Shown: positions 1-16,091, counted from the stretch's first letter. The stretch is 34,335 nt of DNA from Acidobacteriaceae bacterium (GCA_027306695.1 DAHUZH010000028.1:1-34335), one strand, 5' to 3'. Notes: generated from the letters alone by a model not told the origin. Translations and numbers: made by a program.

Positions 1-3292
<3,292 letters not shown>

Positions 3293-3455
3293 GACGACCT
3301 CCATGACCGATCACAACTGCACTGTAAAACATGCGGCAGAACCGGCTCTCGCGTTCCCAGGATTTCCATCATTCCGGCCGCCAGTCCGTCCCGGGAGCGC
3401 GTTGGCTTATGTGGACGGCGGTCGTGTCTCTTAAAAACTGGCTTCGTATATCTTT

Positions 3456-3491
3456 TTCAAGGTACTCGAATTAACTTCGCAGCACCTTGAA
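3456..3491 (-). repeat. Inverted repeat in the rpoB-rpoC spacer
   Basis: The arms TTCAAGGTGCTGCGAA and TTCGAGTACCTTGAA can pair (8 perfect outer pairs, then an inner part with a bulge) around a GTTAA loop. It lies directly after the rpoB stop codon and before rpoC. No T-run follows it in the direction of transcription, so it does not look like a simple intrinsic terminator. A processing or mRNA-stability hairpin is possible. Confidence 0.5.
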
Positions 3492-3503
3492 GATTCGGTT
3501 GAT

Positions 3504-7979
<4,476 letters not shown>

Positions 7980-8356
7980 GCTTCACTCCTGGCTGATTTG
8001 CCTTCGCGGCCCACTCCCGGCGGCAACCCGGGCAGTTGGTCAGGCGGCGCTCCGGTCCATCCACAGAGGGCGCGCGCCCATTTCGGTTTCTTTGCTTCGA
8101 TGATCTTGCTTCGATGGTTCTCTTCGCTGTTCGCGTCGACTTTAACTGGCTACTCTGGCTTGTTGCCGATTCTTTAACCTGGGCGCTCTTGCTTCGCCAT
8201 ACAGAATCGAAACCCCACGATTCAGACACAGCAAACCGCCCGCGAGAGACAACATGCCCCGCGAGCGCCACAACCGGATTGTGCACTGTTCAAATAGATG
8301 GGTTTTGGTTCCGCCTGCGCTGAGAGTTATCCAGCGCTTTCAATGGATCGGTGAGA

Positions 8357-8384
8357 CATATACTGCCAAGTACTAACTTGGCAA
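8357..8384 (-). promoter_or_regulatory. Candidate internal promoter for rpoBC
   Basis: On the minus strand a TTGCCA (-35-like, 8379-8384) is separated by 16 nt from TATATG (-10-like, 8357-8362). The spacer is largely occupied by the inverted repeat TGCCAAGT-N4-ACTTGGCA (8364-8383), so a repressor site or hairpin would overlap the promoter. It lies about 380 nt upstream of the rpoB start. The sequence match is moderate and there is no independent support. Confidence 0.35.
8364..8383. repeat. Perfect 8-bp inverted repeat in the rplL-rpoB gap
   Basis: TGCCAAGT and ACTTGGCA are separated by four bases. It could be a tight hairpin in the rplL-rpoB transcript or a palindromic protein-binding site. 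No T-tract follows on either strand, which argues against an intrinsic terminator. Confidence 0.6.
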
Positions 8385-8480
8385 GCATGAACCCCACGGA
8401 TCAACGAATCAGAGAGGGCATGCGGGCGAACTGCTCACTGAATACAAGAATAGCGCAAATTCGCCCCGCAAGCAACATCA

Positions 8481-8861
8481 CTACTTGATATCGACAGCAG
8501 CGCCAGCATCTGCAAACTTCTTCTTGATTGCCTCCGCCTCTTCTTTGTTGACGCCTTCCTTCACCGTCTTGGGAGCGCCATCCACCAGGTCCTTGGCTTC
8601 CTTCAGGCCCAGCGCAGTCACCTCCCGCACCACTTTGATGGTGTTGATCTTGTTGGTTCCGGCATCCTTTAGAATGACGGTGAATTCCGTCTGCTCTTCG
8701 GCTGCCGCCGTGGCTGCGCCTGCGCCGCCACCGGCCACCATGACCGGCGCCGCTGCCGCTGCCGAAACACCCAGCCGCTCTTCCAGCTTCTTCACCAGGG
8801 CCGCCGCGTCCAGCAAGGTCAACCCAACGATCTGCTCTTCAATCTGCTGTAAATCCGCCAT
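8481..8861 (-). CDS. rplL: 50S ribosomal protein L7/L12
   Basis: L7/L12 stalk protein, 126 aa, normal length. The order is an N-terminal dimerisation domain, an Ala/Gly-rich hinge (about residues 38-56), and a C-terminal factor-binding domain with [19 protein letters not shown]. The start was set at MADLQQ (ATG 8861) because GGAG lies 7 nt upstream; an ATG two codons earlier (8867) would sit only 2 nt from the same site. It lies 138 nt downstream of rplJ, as expected for the stalk operon in which L10 and L12 form one complex and are co-expressed. Confidence 0.97.
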   Translation of the reverse strand: MADLQQIEEQIVGLTLLDAAALVKKLEERLGVSAAAAAPVMVAGGGAGAATAAAEEQTEFTVILKDAGTNKINTIKVVREVTALGLKEAKDLVDGAPKTVKEGVNKEEAEAIKKKFADAGAAVDIK

Positions 8862-8999
8862 GTCCATTCTCCATATCCGAGTGCAAAACTGTGTATTACC
8901 TTCGGAACGTCCTGCATGTTCCGATTGCTGCTCGCGCGGTTTCCGTTGTGCCCAGACAGCACACCAGCGCGAATGCAGCGAATCTTGATGCCGCGCGGC

Positions 9000-9542
9000 C
9001 TACGAGGCAGCCGCTTCCGTAAATTTTTTCTGCTCGACGGCCTGGTTCAACACCACAGCCAGATCGCGCCCCGTCGCATTCATCACTGTGGCCAGCCTTT
9101 GCGCCGGAGCGTTGATCAGGAACAGCAGCTTCGAGTACAGCTCTTCCCGTCCCGGCATGGTGGCCAACTGTTGGATTTCTTGTACCGACAAGACCTTGCC
9201 ATCGACAATCGCCAGCTTGAAGGAAAATTCCGCATTCTCCTTGACCCACGCCGATAGTGCCTTGGCCAGGGCCACCGGATCGCCGCTGCTGTAGGCCACC
9301 GACGATACGCCCTTGAGACCCTGCAATGCGGCCTCCACCTTGGTCCCCTGCGCGGCGCGCGATGCCAGCTTGTTCTTCAGCACGCGATACTTGCCGCCCG
9401 CGTTCCGCACCACGGTACGGAGAGCAAAATCCTGGGAGACCGTCAGCTTTTGAAACGTGCCCACAATTGCAGTGGTCGATTCCGCCAACTCCGCCGCCAA
9501 CTGCTGCACCTGCTCCGCTTTTTTGGCCCTTGTCAATGCCAT
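9000..9542 (-). CDS. rplJ: 50S ribosomal protein L10
   Basis: Stalk base protein that anchors L7/L12 dimers to 23S rRNA, 180 aa, typical length. It begins [12 protein letters not shown] and contains the family's rRNA-binding segment [18 protein letters not shown] 9542 is preceded by GAGGACAATAGAA, so this start is preferred over in-frame upstream starts that run into rplA. The gap to rplA is 79 nt, which is short for the long L10 autoregulatory leader described in other bacteria. Control by L10-L12 binding to the leader is known for the family, but I could not fold a clear structure by eye. Confidence 0.97.
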   Translation of the reverse strand: MALTRAKKAEQVQQLAAELAESTTAIVGTFQKLTVSQDFALRTVVRNAGGKYRVLKNKLASRAAQGTKVEAALQGLKGVSSVAYSSGDPVALAKALSAWVKENAEFSFKLAIVDGKVLSVQEIQQLATMPGREELYSKLLFLINAPAQRLATVMNATGRDLAVVLNQAVEQKKFTEAAAS

Positions 9543-9621
9543 TTCTATTGTCCTCATTCGCGCCATCGAGCCAGATTGCTCCAGACAGCAGCGCAGTTGC
9601 ATCTTCCAACAAACCCTTAAG

Positions 9622-10332
<711 letters not shown>

Positions 10333-10484
10333 CGCTTCCTCTGTCTCCCACCGCGCGGACCTTATGCAGCGCTTGTTTCCGCTGAACCGCCCCGTGTTGC
10401 TGGTATTCAACTGCTTGTTACGGCATTGCTCGGAGCGGCCGTCCGGCCGTGGTATGGTGTACGCCCGTTCAGGCGCACTCACTT

Positions 10485-10513
10485 ATTATGCTGGAAATAC
10501 CTCGGAAATGCAA
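10485..10513 (-). promoter_or_regulatory. Candidate promoter upstream of rplA
   Basis: On the minus strand TTGCAT (10508-10513) and CATAAT (10485-10490, five of six consensus bases) are separated by exactly 17 nt, about 150 nt upstream of the rplA start. This would make sense because rplA has been separated from rplK by inserted genes. The -35 match is weak. Confidence 0.35.
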
Positions 10514-10574
10514 CTCGCATGATGTCTGGGAAGTGGGTCATTTTGAATCCACAGGGGCGGTGCGGCTCTGAATG

Positions 10575-10820
10575 TCATTTCAACGGGACAAGGACATTTG
10601 TGGCGAGCAAACTCAACAATGAGAATGCAGCGAGGATCAGTAGTAAGATTCCAAGCCGTCTAGTAGACGCCAGTTGTTTCGGGGAATCGAACTCGTGAAG
10701 CTCCTTGTGAGAGAGACGTGCATTCATTTTGGCCCATGCCTGCGGGTAGCGAAACATTAGGAAACCCAATACGCCCATCAGCGGGTCTCCGACGAATGCA
10801 ACAATATAGGCAGATATCAT
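10575..10820 (-). CDS. Small two-helix membrane protein of unknown function
   Basis: An 81-aa open frame in the rplK-rplA gap. It has two hydrophobic stretches: residues about 5-24, with Gly/Phe-rich GVLGFLMFRYPQ, and about 55-80 (GILLLILAAFSLLSLLATN). The central part is charged and polar (KMNARLSHKELHEFDSP). The amphipathic layout and well-defined second helix suggest a real small membrane protein rather than chance. An AGAAG ribosome-site-like element lies about 12 nt upstream of ATG 10820. I do not recognise the family. Its position inside a ribosomal protein operon on the same strand suggests it arrived with the other inserted sequence. Confidence 0.6.
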   Translation of the reverse strand: MISAYIVAFVGDPLMGVLGFLMFRYPQAWAKMNARLSHKELHEFDSPKQLASTRRLGILLLILAAFSLLSLLATNVLVPLK

Positions 10821-10984
10821 AACGCACCCATCTTCTCACGCCGCGCGGATGAGTCCACCCAGAGTCGACTTCGGCTCCATCAATTTGACGGGTGGCCCAT
10901 TCAAGTCCTCGTTGGCTTGAGTGGGGCGATCTCCGCTGAACCCGCTCAAAACTCCCGCCTCGGCGCGGGCACATCCGATCCCAG

Positions 10985-11262
10985 TCAGCGCCGCTCACTC
11001 TCTGCTGCCTTGCGGATCGCCTCAACATCTGCGAGGTCTTGCGTGCGGCCCGACGCCAGTTTTGCTGCAATCAGGTCTTCGCGAGAAATAAAGTGGGCTT
11101 TCAATCCGCTGGCTGGGTCAACAACATCCTCCACCCGGCGCTGCCATGCCGCATCAAGGTTGCCCGTGGCTGCGCGTGAATGGAGACCGCATAGGCTCCC
11201 ACGATTAGGTATTTAACCCGGTGCGCGTTCAAAACGGACAAGAGTTCTTTGAAGTCTGGGTA
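10985..11262 (-). pseudogene. Broken nucleotidyltransferase-like gene (MNT/AbiEii-type)
   Basis: On the minus strand from 11262 one frame reads an N-terminal piece containing KELLSVLNAHRVKYLIVGAY and AVSIHAQPRAT, the typical opening of small nucleotidyltransferases in toxin-antitoxin-like pairs. The frame is then lost. In another frame, ending at the stop 10985-10987, it resumes with DAAWQRRVEDVVD, HFISREDLIAAKLASGRTQD and LADVEAIRKAA, the typical C-terminus. The middle, including the GSxxxxDxD-type catalytic part expected right after QPRAT, is missing. About 90 residues of a family normally near 190 remain. It lies directly downstream of a small partner-like ORF, with the two reading frames overlapping. 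Confidence 0.75.
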
Positions 11263-11413
11263 CATCGGCAACCGCGCCCTTCATCGCATACTGTTCCTGG
11301 GTGAGCTCGGAAACGGCATCGACACGCTCATGCACCGGACGGCTCTGCCAATAGCGGTACTCGTCCGCCTTCATTTCATCGAAGCTGGTGTATTTGCGGA
11401 TGGTTTTGTCCAT
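11213..11413 (-). CDS. Small antitoxin-like partner protein of the broken nucleotidyltransferase
   Basis: A 66-aa open frame starting 20 nt after the rplK stop. It begins MDKTIRKYTSFDEMKADEYR and contains YWQSRPVHERVDAVSELTQ. It resembles small proteins often encoded immediately upstream of nucleotidyltransferases of the MNT/AbiEii type; this resemblance is from memory, without a search. ATG 11413 is preceded by a purine-rich AGAGAG about 9 nt away; a TTG two codons earlier is the alternative. Its last 17 or so codons overlap, in another frame, the opening of the broken nucleotidyltransferase. Whether its C-terminus is native or produced by the deletion is unclear. With the partner gene destroyed it is probably non-functional as a pair. 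Confidence 0.6.
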   Translation of the reverse strand: MDKTIRKYTSFDEMKADEYRYWQSRPVHERVDAVSELTQEQYAMKGAVADVPRLQRTLVRFERAPG

Positions 11414-11433
11414 ACCCAATCTCTCTAGCAGAG

Positions 11434-11871
11434 TCAGGCAACGACTTCAATCCCCATCGACCGCGCCGTTCCCTTGATCGACCGGATGGCCGACTCCACC
11501 GAGGCCGCATTCAAGTCCGGCATCTTCTGCTTGGCGATCTCGGCCACCTGCTTCTCCGTCACCTTGCCCACTTTATCTTTATTGGGCGTGCCGGAACCTT
11601 TGGCGACGGCCGCAGCCTTCTTGAGCAACACGGCCGCCGGGGGTGTCTTGGTGATGAACGTGAAGCTACGGTCCGTATAGACGGTGATGACGACCGGGAT
11701 GGTCAGTCCAGCCATGTCGGGGGTCTGCGTGCGCGCGTTGAACTGCTTGCAGAACTCCATAATGTTGACCTGCGCCTGGCCCAGGGCCGGACCCACGGGA
11801 GGCGCTGGCGTGGCCTTGGCGGCTATGATCTGCAACTTGACTTGTGTCTGTACTTTTTTAACTGGAGGCAT
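11434..11871 (-). CDS. rplK: 50S ribosomal protein L11
   Basis: L11 of the GTPase-associated centre on 23S rRNA, 145 aa, normal length. The N-terminal domain has the hallmark [19 protein letters not shown]; the C-terminal RNA-binding domain includes [13 protein letters not shown] and ends [15 protein letters not shown]. An AAGGG lies 9 nt upstream of ATG 11871. It is 25 nt downstream of nusG, the usual order. Confidence 0.98.
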   Translation of the reverse strand: MPPVKKVQTQVKLQIIAAKATPAPPVGPALGQAQVNIMEFCKQFNARTQTPDMAGLTIPVVITVYTDRSFTFITKTPPAAVLLKKAAAVAKGSGTPNKDKVGKVTEKQVAEIAKQKMPDLNAASVESAIRSIKGTARSMGIEVVA

Positions 11872-11896
11872 TTCTGTTTTCCCTTAAATGGCTGCT

Positions 11897-12505
11897 TCAA
11901 ACGATCTTTTCAACCTTGCTGAATTCCAATTCCACCGGCGTCGAGCGCCCGAAGATCGTCACCATCACCTTCAACGTCTCGCGGTCCTCGTTCACTTCAT
12001 CCACCACACCGTTGAAGTTGGCGAACGGCCCTTCGGTGATCTTGACCGACTCGTTCTTTTCAAACTTCACCTTCATCCGAGGCTTGTCCTTCGACACATC
12101 GGAACGGAAAATGATGGAGCTGATCTCTTCTTCGGTCAGCGCCACCGGCTTTTCGCCCGTGCCCAGAAATCCCGTCACGCGCGGCGTGTTCTTCACCAGG
12201 TGCCAGATCTCATTGTCGAGGTCCATCTCGATCAGCACGTAGCCAGGCAGAAAAACCCGCTCAATGGTGTACTTCTTGCCATTGCGAATCTCCGTTACCG
12301 GCTCGGTGGGGACCATGATGCGTCCGATGCGCTCATGCAGCCCGTAGGCCTGCACGCGGCTCTCGATCGACTCTTTCACCTTGCGCTCAAAGCCGGAATA
12401 CGCATGGATGATGTACCACCGGAAGCGCTCGTTGACGGGAGGCGCAAGTCCAGCGACTGTCTCTTCGGACGCCTGTTGCGCTTCGACTTTTACTTCCTCT
12501 GCCAT
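11897..12505 (-). CDS. nusG: Transcription termination/antitermination protein NusG
   Basis: NusG binds RNA polymerase and couples it to Rho or the ribosome; 202 aa, slightly longer than the 181 aa of E. coli because of an acidic N-terminal extension of about 25 residues. The NGN domain spans roughly residues 28-135 (RWYIIHAYSGFERKVKESI, VFLPGYVLIEM, VTGFLGTG), followed by a C-terminal KOW domain (GPFANFNGVVDEVN). It has an AAGGTG ribosome site before ATG 12505. It lies 27 nt after secE and 25 nt before rplK, consistent with one operon. Confidence 0.98.
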   Translation of the reverse strand: MAEEVKVEAQQASEETVAGLAPPVNERFRWYIIHAYSGFERKVKESIESRVQAYGLHERIGRIMVPTEPVTEIRNGKKYTIERVFLPGYVLIEMDLDNEIWHLVKNTPRVTGFLGTGEKPVALTEEEISSIIFRSDVSKDKPRMKVKFEKNESVKITEGPFANFNGVVDEVNEDRETLKVMVTIFGRSTPVELEFSKVEKIV

Positions 12506-12532
12506 CCATTCACCTTCCGTCGAAAACTTATT

Positions 12533-12790
12533 TTAGTGCGTCAGCCACGCCAGCAGGGACTGCATGGCCCGGTTCACTGCCGCATCCACAATCCAAAAAT
12601 AGGCGGCGAACATAAATACTGTGATGATGACGATGGTCGTCGTCGTTTCCACTTCCTTGCGCGACGGCGTGACCACTTTATGCATCTCGCTGCGAACGTC
12701 CTTGAGAAAAGCCAGAAACCGTTCCGGTCCCTGCTTCCACTGGGGAGTTTCCGCGCGCGTCTCGCCGCTTGCTGCGATTGCCTTTGCCAT
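12533..12790 (-). CDS. secE: Preprotein translocase subunit SecE
   Basis: Short single-span SecE, 85 aa. A soluble N-terminal part includes the conserved amphipathic segment RFLAFLKDVRSEMHKVVTP, followed by one transmembrane helix (about residues 51-70). It forms the SecYEG channel with SecY and SecG. ATG 12790 has AAGGAAG upstream; a longer open frame reading into the tRNA-Trp gene was rejected. It sits between tRNA-Trp and nusG, the standard place. Confidence 0.96.
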   Translation of the reverse strand: MAKAIAASGETRAETPQWKQGPERFLAFLKDVRSEMHKVVTPSRKEVETTTTIVIITVFMFAAYFWIVDAAVNRAMQSLLAWLTH

Positions 12791-12865
12791 AAATGCTTCC
12801 TTCTTCAATCCACTGCATTCCGCATGCTGCCGGAATTGCTGCTCAAACGCCAGCCAAGAAAAAGC

Positions 12866-12941
12866 TGGCAGGGGCGGAGGGATTCGAACCCCCAAGTCCG
12901 GTTTTGGAGACCAGCAGTTTAACCGTTGAGCTTACGCCCCT
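12866..12941 (-). tRNA. trnW: tRNA-Trp (anticodon CCA)
   Basis: Full cloverleaf of 76 nt on the minus strand: acceptor AGGGGCG/CGCCCCT, anticodon loop CTCCAAA, T-arm GGGGGTTCGAATCCC, and an encoded 3' CCA. tRNA-Trp upstream of secE is a common bacterial arrangement. Confidence 0.97.
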
Positions 12942-13007
12942 ATCCCTGTGTCCAATCCTGCCCGAATACCAACTGCATCGCAGCCGCGCGGCGCTGCACG
13001 GAAAACG

Positions 13008-13157
13008 CTACTTCGTTTCCTTGTGGGCCGTGTGCTTGCGGCAGCGGTTGCAGAACTTGGAAAACTCCAGGCGGCCTGTCGTCGTCTTCTTGTTCTTGGT
13101 GGTCGAGTAGTTCCGCTCTTTACAATCCGGGCACTGCAATGTCACGATTTCACGCAT
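13008..13157 (-). CDS. rpmG: 50S ribosomal protein L33
   Basis: A 49-aa protein starting [19 protein letters not shown] and ending [14 protein letters not shown]. It keeps the two CxxC pairs (Cys 9/12 and 36/39) of the zinc-binding form of L33. The ribosome site is weak (GGATAAAAAG before ATG 13157). It is located between tuf and tRNA-Trp, as in many bacteria. Confidence 0.96.
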   Translation of the reverse strand: MREIVTLQCPDCKERNYSTTKNKKTTTGRLEFSKFCNRCRKHTAHKETK

Positions 13158-13275
13158 CTTTTTATCCTATCCGATTTTGGCAGCATTTGCTTGTCAGCCT
13201 TTTGCCCGCAGAGTGAATCTTCATCCACTCCACAGTCTTCTCATCCCGAGTCTTGCCGTCCGACCAAAGGTCACT

Positions 13276-13313
13276 GGGTGCCCATCTTCGCCGCGTTCTT
13301 TGCGGCTAGGGGG
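13276..13313 (+). repeat. Dispersed hairpin repeat, family A copy 1
   Basis: A 38-bp element beginning GGGTGCCCATCTTC with a GCCGC-GTTCTTT-GCGGC hairpin core. The same element recurs at 17138 and 20975 in the same orientation. This copy lies in the tuf-rpmG spacer. Confidence 0.75.
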
Positions 13314-13341
13314 GACACGGCGATTCAATGCGGCAGGCTTA

Positions 13342-14529
13342 CTACTTCAAAATCTCGGCAATGGCGCCGGCGCCGACGGTGCGTCCGCCTTCGCGGATGG
13401 CGAACCGCAGCCCCTTTTCCATGGCCACCGGAGTAATCAGCTCGATCTCGAGAGACACATTGTCCCCCGGCATCACCATCTCCGTGCCTTCCGGCAGCTT
13501 GGCCACGCCCGTCACGTCCGTGGTGCGGAAATAGAACTGCGGCCGATAGCCGTTGAAGAACGGCGTGTGCCGTCCGCCCTCTTCCTTGCTCAACACGTAA
13601 ATCTCCGCCTTGAACCTGGTGTGCGGCGTGATCGAGCCGGTCTTGGCCAGCACCATCCCGCGCTCCACATCTTCCTTTGGAATCCCGCGCAGCAACAGCC
13701 CCGCATTGTCCCCCGCCAGGCCCTCGTCCAACTGCTTCTTGAACATTTCCACGCCGGTCACGACCGTCTTGCGCGTCTCGCGGAAGCCCACGATCTCCAC
13801 TTCCTCGCCCACCTTCACTTTGCCGCGCTCAATCCTTCCCGTCACCACCGTCCCACGGCCCGAGATCGAAAAAATATCTTCGATCGGCATCAGGAACGGC
13901 TGGTCGATGGCACGCTGCGGCATCGGAACATACTTGTCCACCGCCTCCATCAACTCGTCGAGCTTACCCTCCCACTGCGCCTCGCCATTCAACGCACCCA
14001 GCGCCGAGCCGCGAATCACCGGCACATCGTCGCCCGGAAACTGGTACTTCGACAGCAGCTCGCGCACTTCCATCTCCACCAGGTCGATCAGCTCCGGGTC
14101 GTCCACCGCATCGCACTTGTTCAGGAACACCACAATGTACGGCACCCCCACCTGCCGCGCCAGCAGGACGTGTTCCTTGGTCTGCGGCATCGGCCCATCC
14201 GTCGCCGCGACGACTAATATGGCGCCGTCCATCTGCGCCGCGCCGGTAATCATGTTCTTGATGTAATCCGCGTGGCCCGGGCAATCGACGTGCGCATAGT
14301 GCCGGTTCTTGGTCTCATACTCCACATGCGCGGTCGCAATCGTGATACCGCGCTCCCGCTCTTCCGGCGCGTTGTCGATCGTGTCGAAGGAGCGGAACTT
14401 GTTGTTCGGGTTGTGCTTCGACAATACCTTGGTGATCGCCGCCGTCAGCGTCGTCTTGCCATGATCGATGTGCCCGATCGTCCCTACGTTCACATGCGGC
14501 TTCGACCGGTCAAACTTTTCCTTCGCCAT
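13342..14529 (-). CDS. tuf: Elongation factor Tu
   Basis: GTPase that delivers aminoacyl-tRNA to the ribosome, 395 aa, normal length. G1 is GHIDHGKT (residues 19-26), G3 DCPGH (82-86) and G4 NKCD (137-140). Domains 2 and 3 follow intact, with [13 protein letters not shown] and the C-terminal GGRTVGAG. A strong purine-rich ribosome site (GGAAGGAAGAGGGG) precedes ATG 14529. It lies downstream of a tRNA cluster, as tufB does in E. coli. Confidence 0.99.
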   Translation of the reverse strand: MAKEKFDRSKPHVNVGTIGHIDHGKTTLTAAITKVLSKHNPNNKFRSFDTIDNAPEERERGITIATAHVEYETKNRHYAHVDCPGHADYIKNMITGAAQMDGAILVVAATDGPMPQTKEHVLLARQVGVPYIVVFLNKCDAVDDPELIDLVEMEVRELLSKYQFPGDDVPVIRGSALGALNGEAQWEGKLDELMEAVDKYVPMPQRAIDQPFLMPIEDIFSISGRGTVVTGRIERGKVKVGEEVEIVGFRETRKTVVTGVEMFKKQLDEGLAGDNAGLLLRGIPKEDVERGMVLAKTGSITPHTRFKAEIYVLSKEEGGRHTPFFNGYRPQFYFRTTDVTGVAKLPEGTEMVMPGDNVSLEIELITPVAMEKGLRFAIREGGRTVGAGAIAEILK

Positions 14530-14599
14530 TGTTCCCCTCTTCCTTCCCGTTCGGTTTCTTGCAATTTCTCGCTAGCAAATAACAGCATCGAGTTTCAGA

Positions 14600-14869
14600 C
14601 TATCGAAATCCAATCTGCCGTCGGGCACTCTTGGAATCTTCATCGGCAAGAGATATTTCGAGCGAGGCAGTCGAGACGTAGTCCCATTTCAGCAGAAAAG
14701 AAGGCGCTGTTTTGCTATCGTCCGTACCATCAAAGATGATCCACGCACCCGTTTCATTCGCATCCGCGACATACGCAGAAAACGAAGTTTCTCCGAAAAT
14801 ACCCTGCAATTCTTGCCTTCCCAATGAGGACAGACGGAACGTTACAACGCAATTCTGGAGCCAGGTCAA
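14600..14869 (-). CDS. Hypothetical protein, cassette gene 3 (upstream of tuf)
   Basis: An 89-aa open frame starting at TTG 14869, which overlaps the stop of the preceding gene as TTGA; a GGGAG lies about 7 nt upstream, supporting the TTG start and translational coupling. The sequence looks like a small beta-rich domain (VVTFRLSSLGRQELQGIFGE, then GAWIIFDGTDDS and FLLKWDYVSTASLEI) with no Cys-based motif beyond one Cys and no signal peptide. I do not recognise the family. The cassette looks lower in GC than tuf and rpoBC by eye. Confidence 0.65.
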   Translation of the reverse strand: MTWLQNCVVTFRLSSLGRQELQGIFGETSFSAYVADANETGAWIIFDGTDDSKTAPSFLLKWDYVSTASLEISLADEDSKSARRQIGFR

Positions 14870-15333
14870 GCGACATCTCCCAGATTCAAAGACTGTTGCA
14901 CCAAGGAGCTAAGCTTGGCCTGAAGCCAATCCGTGTAATTTGAATTGTCGCCGGCGTCATCGACAACATCATCAAACAACTCGAACGGAACCTGAATGGA
15001 CCCAGCTCTGGTCTGTGTCCCAATATCCGCAGTCCATGCCTGCACACCAGGCCGCCGCTCCAATTTAACAACCTGACCTGCAACACCTTTTCTTAGTAGT
15101 ACCTGATTGAGCCGGGAAACAAATTTTTCGGCTCTGGCTCGCACGCGATGAGCGCCATACTGCTGCGTTAAAAGCGACCGCGCATAACCGTCCGCGGAAA
15201 CACCAAGTTTCCGTGCGGCCTCACGCTGCATTTCGCTCAACGCTGGCAGCTCTTCCGTATTCGCCCGTTTCGCCATGGACCAATCTTCCAGAGAAACCGG
15301 AGATCCATTCACAACGATATTGACATCGCTCAT
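14866..15333 (-). CDS. Hypothetical protein, cassette gene 2
   Basis: A 155-aa soluble protein. The start at ATG 15333 (MSDVNIVVNG) is preferred because GAGGGTGG lies about 6-9 nt upstream; an in-frame upstream ATG at 15360 overlaps the previous gene by 14 nt. The N-terminus (VVNGSPVSLEDWSMAKRA) is followed by a helical, Arg-rich segment (REAARKLGVSADGYARSLL) and an acidic region (PFELFDDVVDDAGDNS). It has no transmembrane segment and I do not recognise the family. It is translationally coupled to gene 3 by a 4-nt overlap. Confidence 0.65.
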   Translation of the reverse strand: MSDVNIVVNGSPVSLEDWSMAKRANTEELPALSEMQREAARKLGVSADGYARSLLTQQYGAHRVRARAEKFVSRLNQVLLRKGVAGQVVKLERRPGVQAWTADIGTQTRAGSIQVPFELFDDVVDDAGDNSNYTDWLQAKLSSLVQQSLNLGDVA

Positions 15334-15346
15334 CGGTCCACCCTCA

Positions 15347-15685
15347 TCAGTAGTACGCATACACCTTCAAATACTTGCCGCGAACTTCCTGCGCAACCTG
15401 CTCCACGGAGCGCAGATACAATTCGCGAATCTGGCCACGGTCGCTGTCGCCGAGTTGCACGTAGCCGTTCTTGACGACATCTCCCAACAATCCCTGATCG
15501 CGGATCTGCTCAAAGTCCCGCACACGCAGCTTCGCGCGCTCGACCCGCTGCAAAAACTTGCCGACAGAGGGCGGCGCGAACGCGGCTTCAATGGCGACCT
15601 TCACCGGCCCATACACCGCCGGATTTGCAATCGGAATCGTCGCCTGCTGAAACATATTTCCCATAAGAGCGCCTAACTGGTTCAT
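15347..15685 (-). CDS. Hypothetical protein, cassette gene 1
   Basis: A 112-aa protein beginning MNQLGALMGNMFQQ and rich in charged residues in its second half (RVERAKLRVRDFEQIRDQG). No ribosome site is evident before ATG 15685, so the true start may be one of the internal Met codons at residues 8 or 11. It has no membrane segment and no recognised family. It is the first gene of a three-gene unit lying between tRNA-Gly and tuf; a 13-nt gap separates it from gene 2. Confidence 0.6.
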   Translation of the reverse strand: MNQLGALMGNMFQQATIPIANPAVYGPVKVAIEAAFAPPSVGKFLQRVERAKLRVRDFEQIRDQGLLGDVVKNGYVQLGDSDRGQIRELYLRSVEQVAQEVRGKYLKVYAYY

Positions 15686-15706
15686 CTGAATGATGCTGAA
15701 ATTATT

Positions 15707-15781
15707 TGGAGCGGGAGACGGGGATCGAACCCGCGACCAACAGCTTGGAAGGCTGTGACTCTACCACTGAGTTACTCCCGC
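15707..15781 (-). tRNA. trnG: tRNA-Gly (anticodon TCC)
   Basis: A 75-nt cloverleaf on the minus strand: acceptor GCGGGAG/CTCCCGC, anticodon stem-loop CAGCC-TTCCAAG-CTG region with anticodon TCC, T-arm GCGGGTTCGATCCCCG, and encoded CCA. Confidence 0.97.
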
Positions 15782-15795
15782 GCGAGCTGCATTTC

Positions 15796-15870
<75 letters not shown>

Positions 15871-15884
15871 CCTGCCAACCTGCA

Positions 15885-16055
15885 CTACTCATCGTATCGC
15901 GAACTGACCGCATGCATCACCACGCGAAACAGAAACAGTCCCAGCACAATCAATACGACGGCGCGAATCTTGTCCGCCTCCATGGTGGACCAGGCCAGCG
16001 TCATCAGCCCCACCAACAGGCCGGAAGCGACCCATGCCTTCGTCCGCATGTTCAT
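15885..16055 (-). CDS. Small membrane protein inside the tRNA cluster
   Basis: A 56-aa open frame with two hydrophobic segments (WVASGLLVGLMTLAW and AVVLIVLGLFLFRVVMHAV) joined by a short charged loop (EADKIR). It lies between tRNA-Tyr and tRNA-Thr(GGT) on the same strand. An open frame extends upstream, but that part would translate the tRNA-Tyr gene, so a start at ATG 16055 or 16049 is chosen. No convincing ribosome site is seen. The hydrophobic pattern suggests a real protein. Function unknown. Confidence 0.5.
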   Translation of the reverse strand: MNMRTKAWVASGLLVGLMTLAWSTMEADKIRAVVLIVLGLFLFRVVMHAVSSRYDE

Positions 16056-16091
16056 CGGGCCGCGCCATCCGTACCAACCCGTCCAAAAATC

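Larger units (their letters stand above)
7980..8480. other. Long rplL-rpoB intergenic region, no credible gene
   Basis: About 500 bases between rplL and rpoB with no open frame that looks like a gene. It contains a perfect 8-bp inverted repeat at 8364-8383, a 6-bp inverted repeat (GCGCTG/CAGCGC) at 8317-8337, and a candidate internal promoter. In E. coli the equivalent spacer is about 320 nt and carries an attenuator and an RNase III site; a comparable regulatory role here is inference. Confidence 0.6.

Noticed and set aside
11888-12922. Plus-strand open frame across nusG, secE and into tRNA-Trp
   Set aside because: Antisense to nusG and secE and translates the tRNA gene.
13177-14217. Plus-strand open frame opposite tuf
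   Set aside because: Antisense shadow of EF-Tu.
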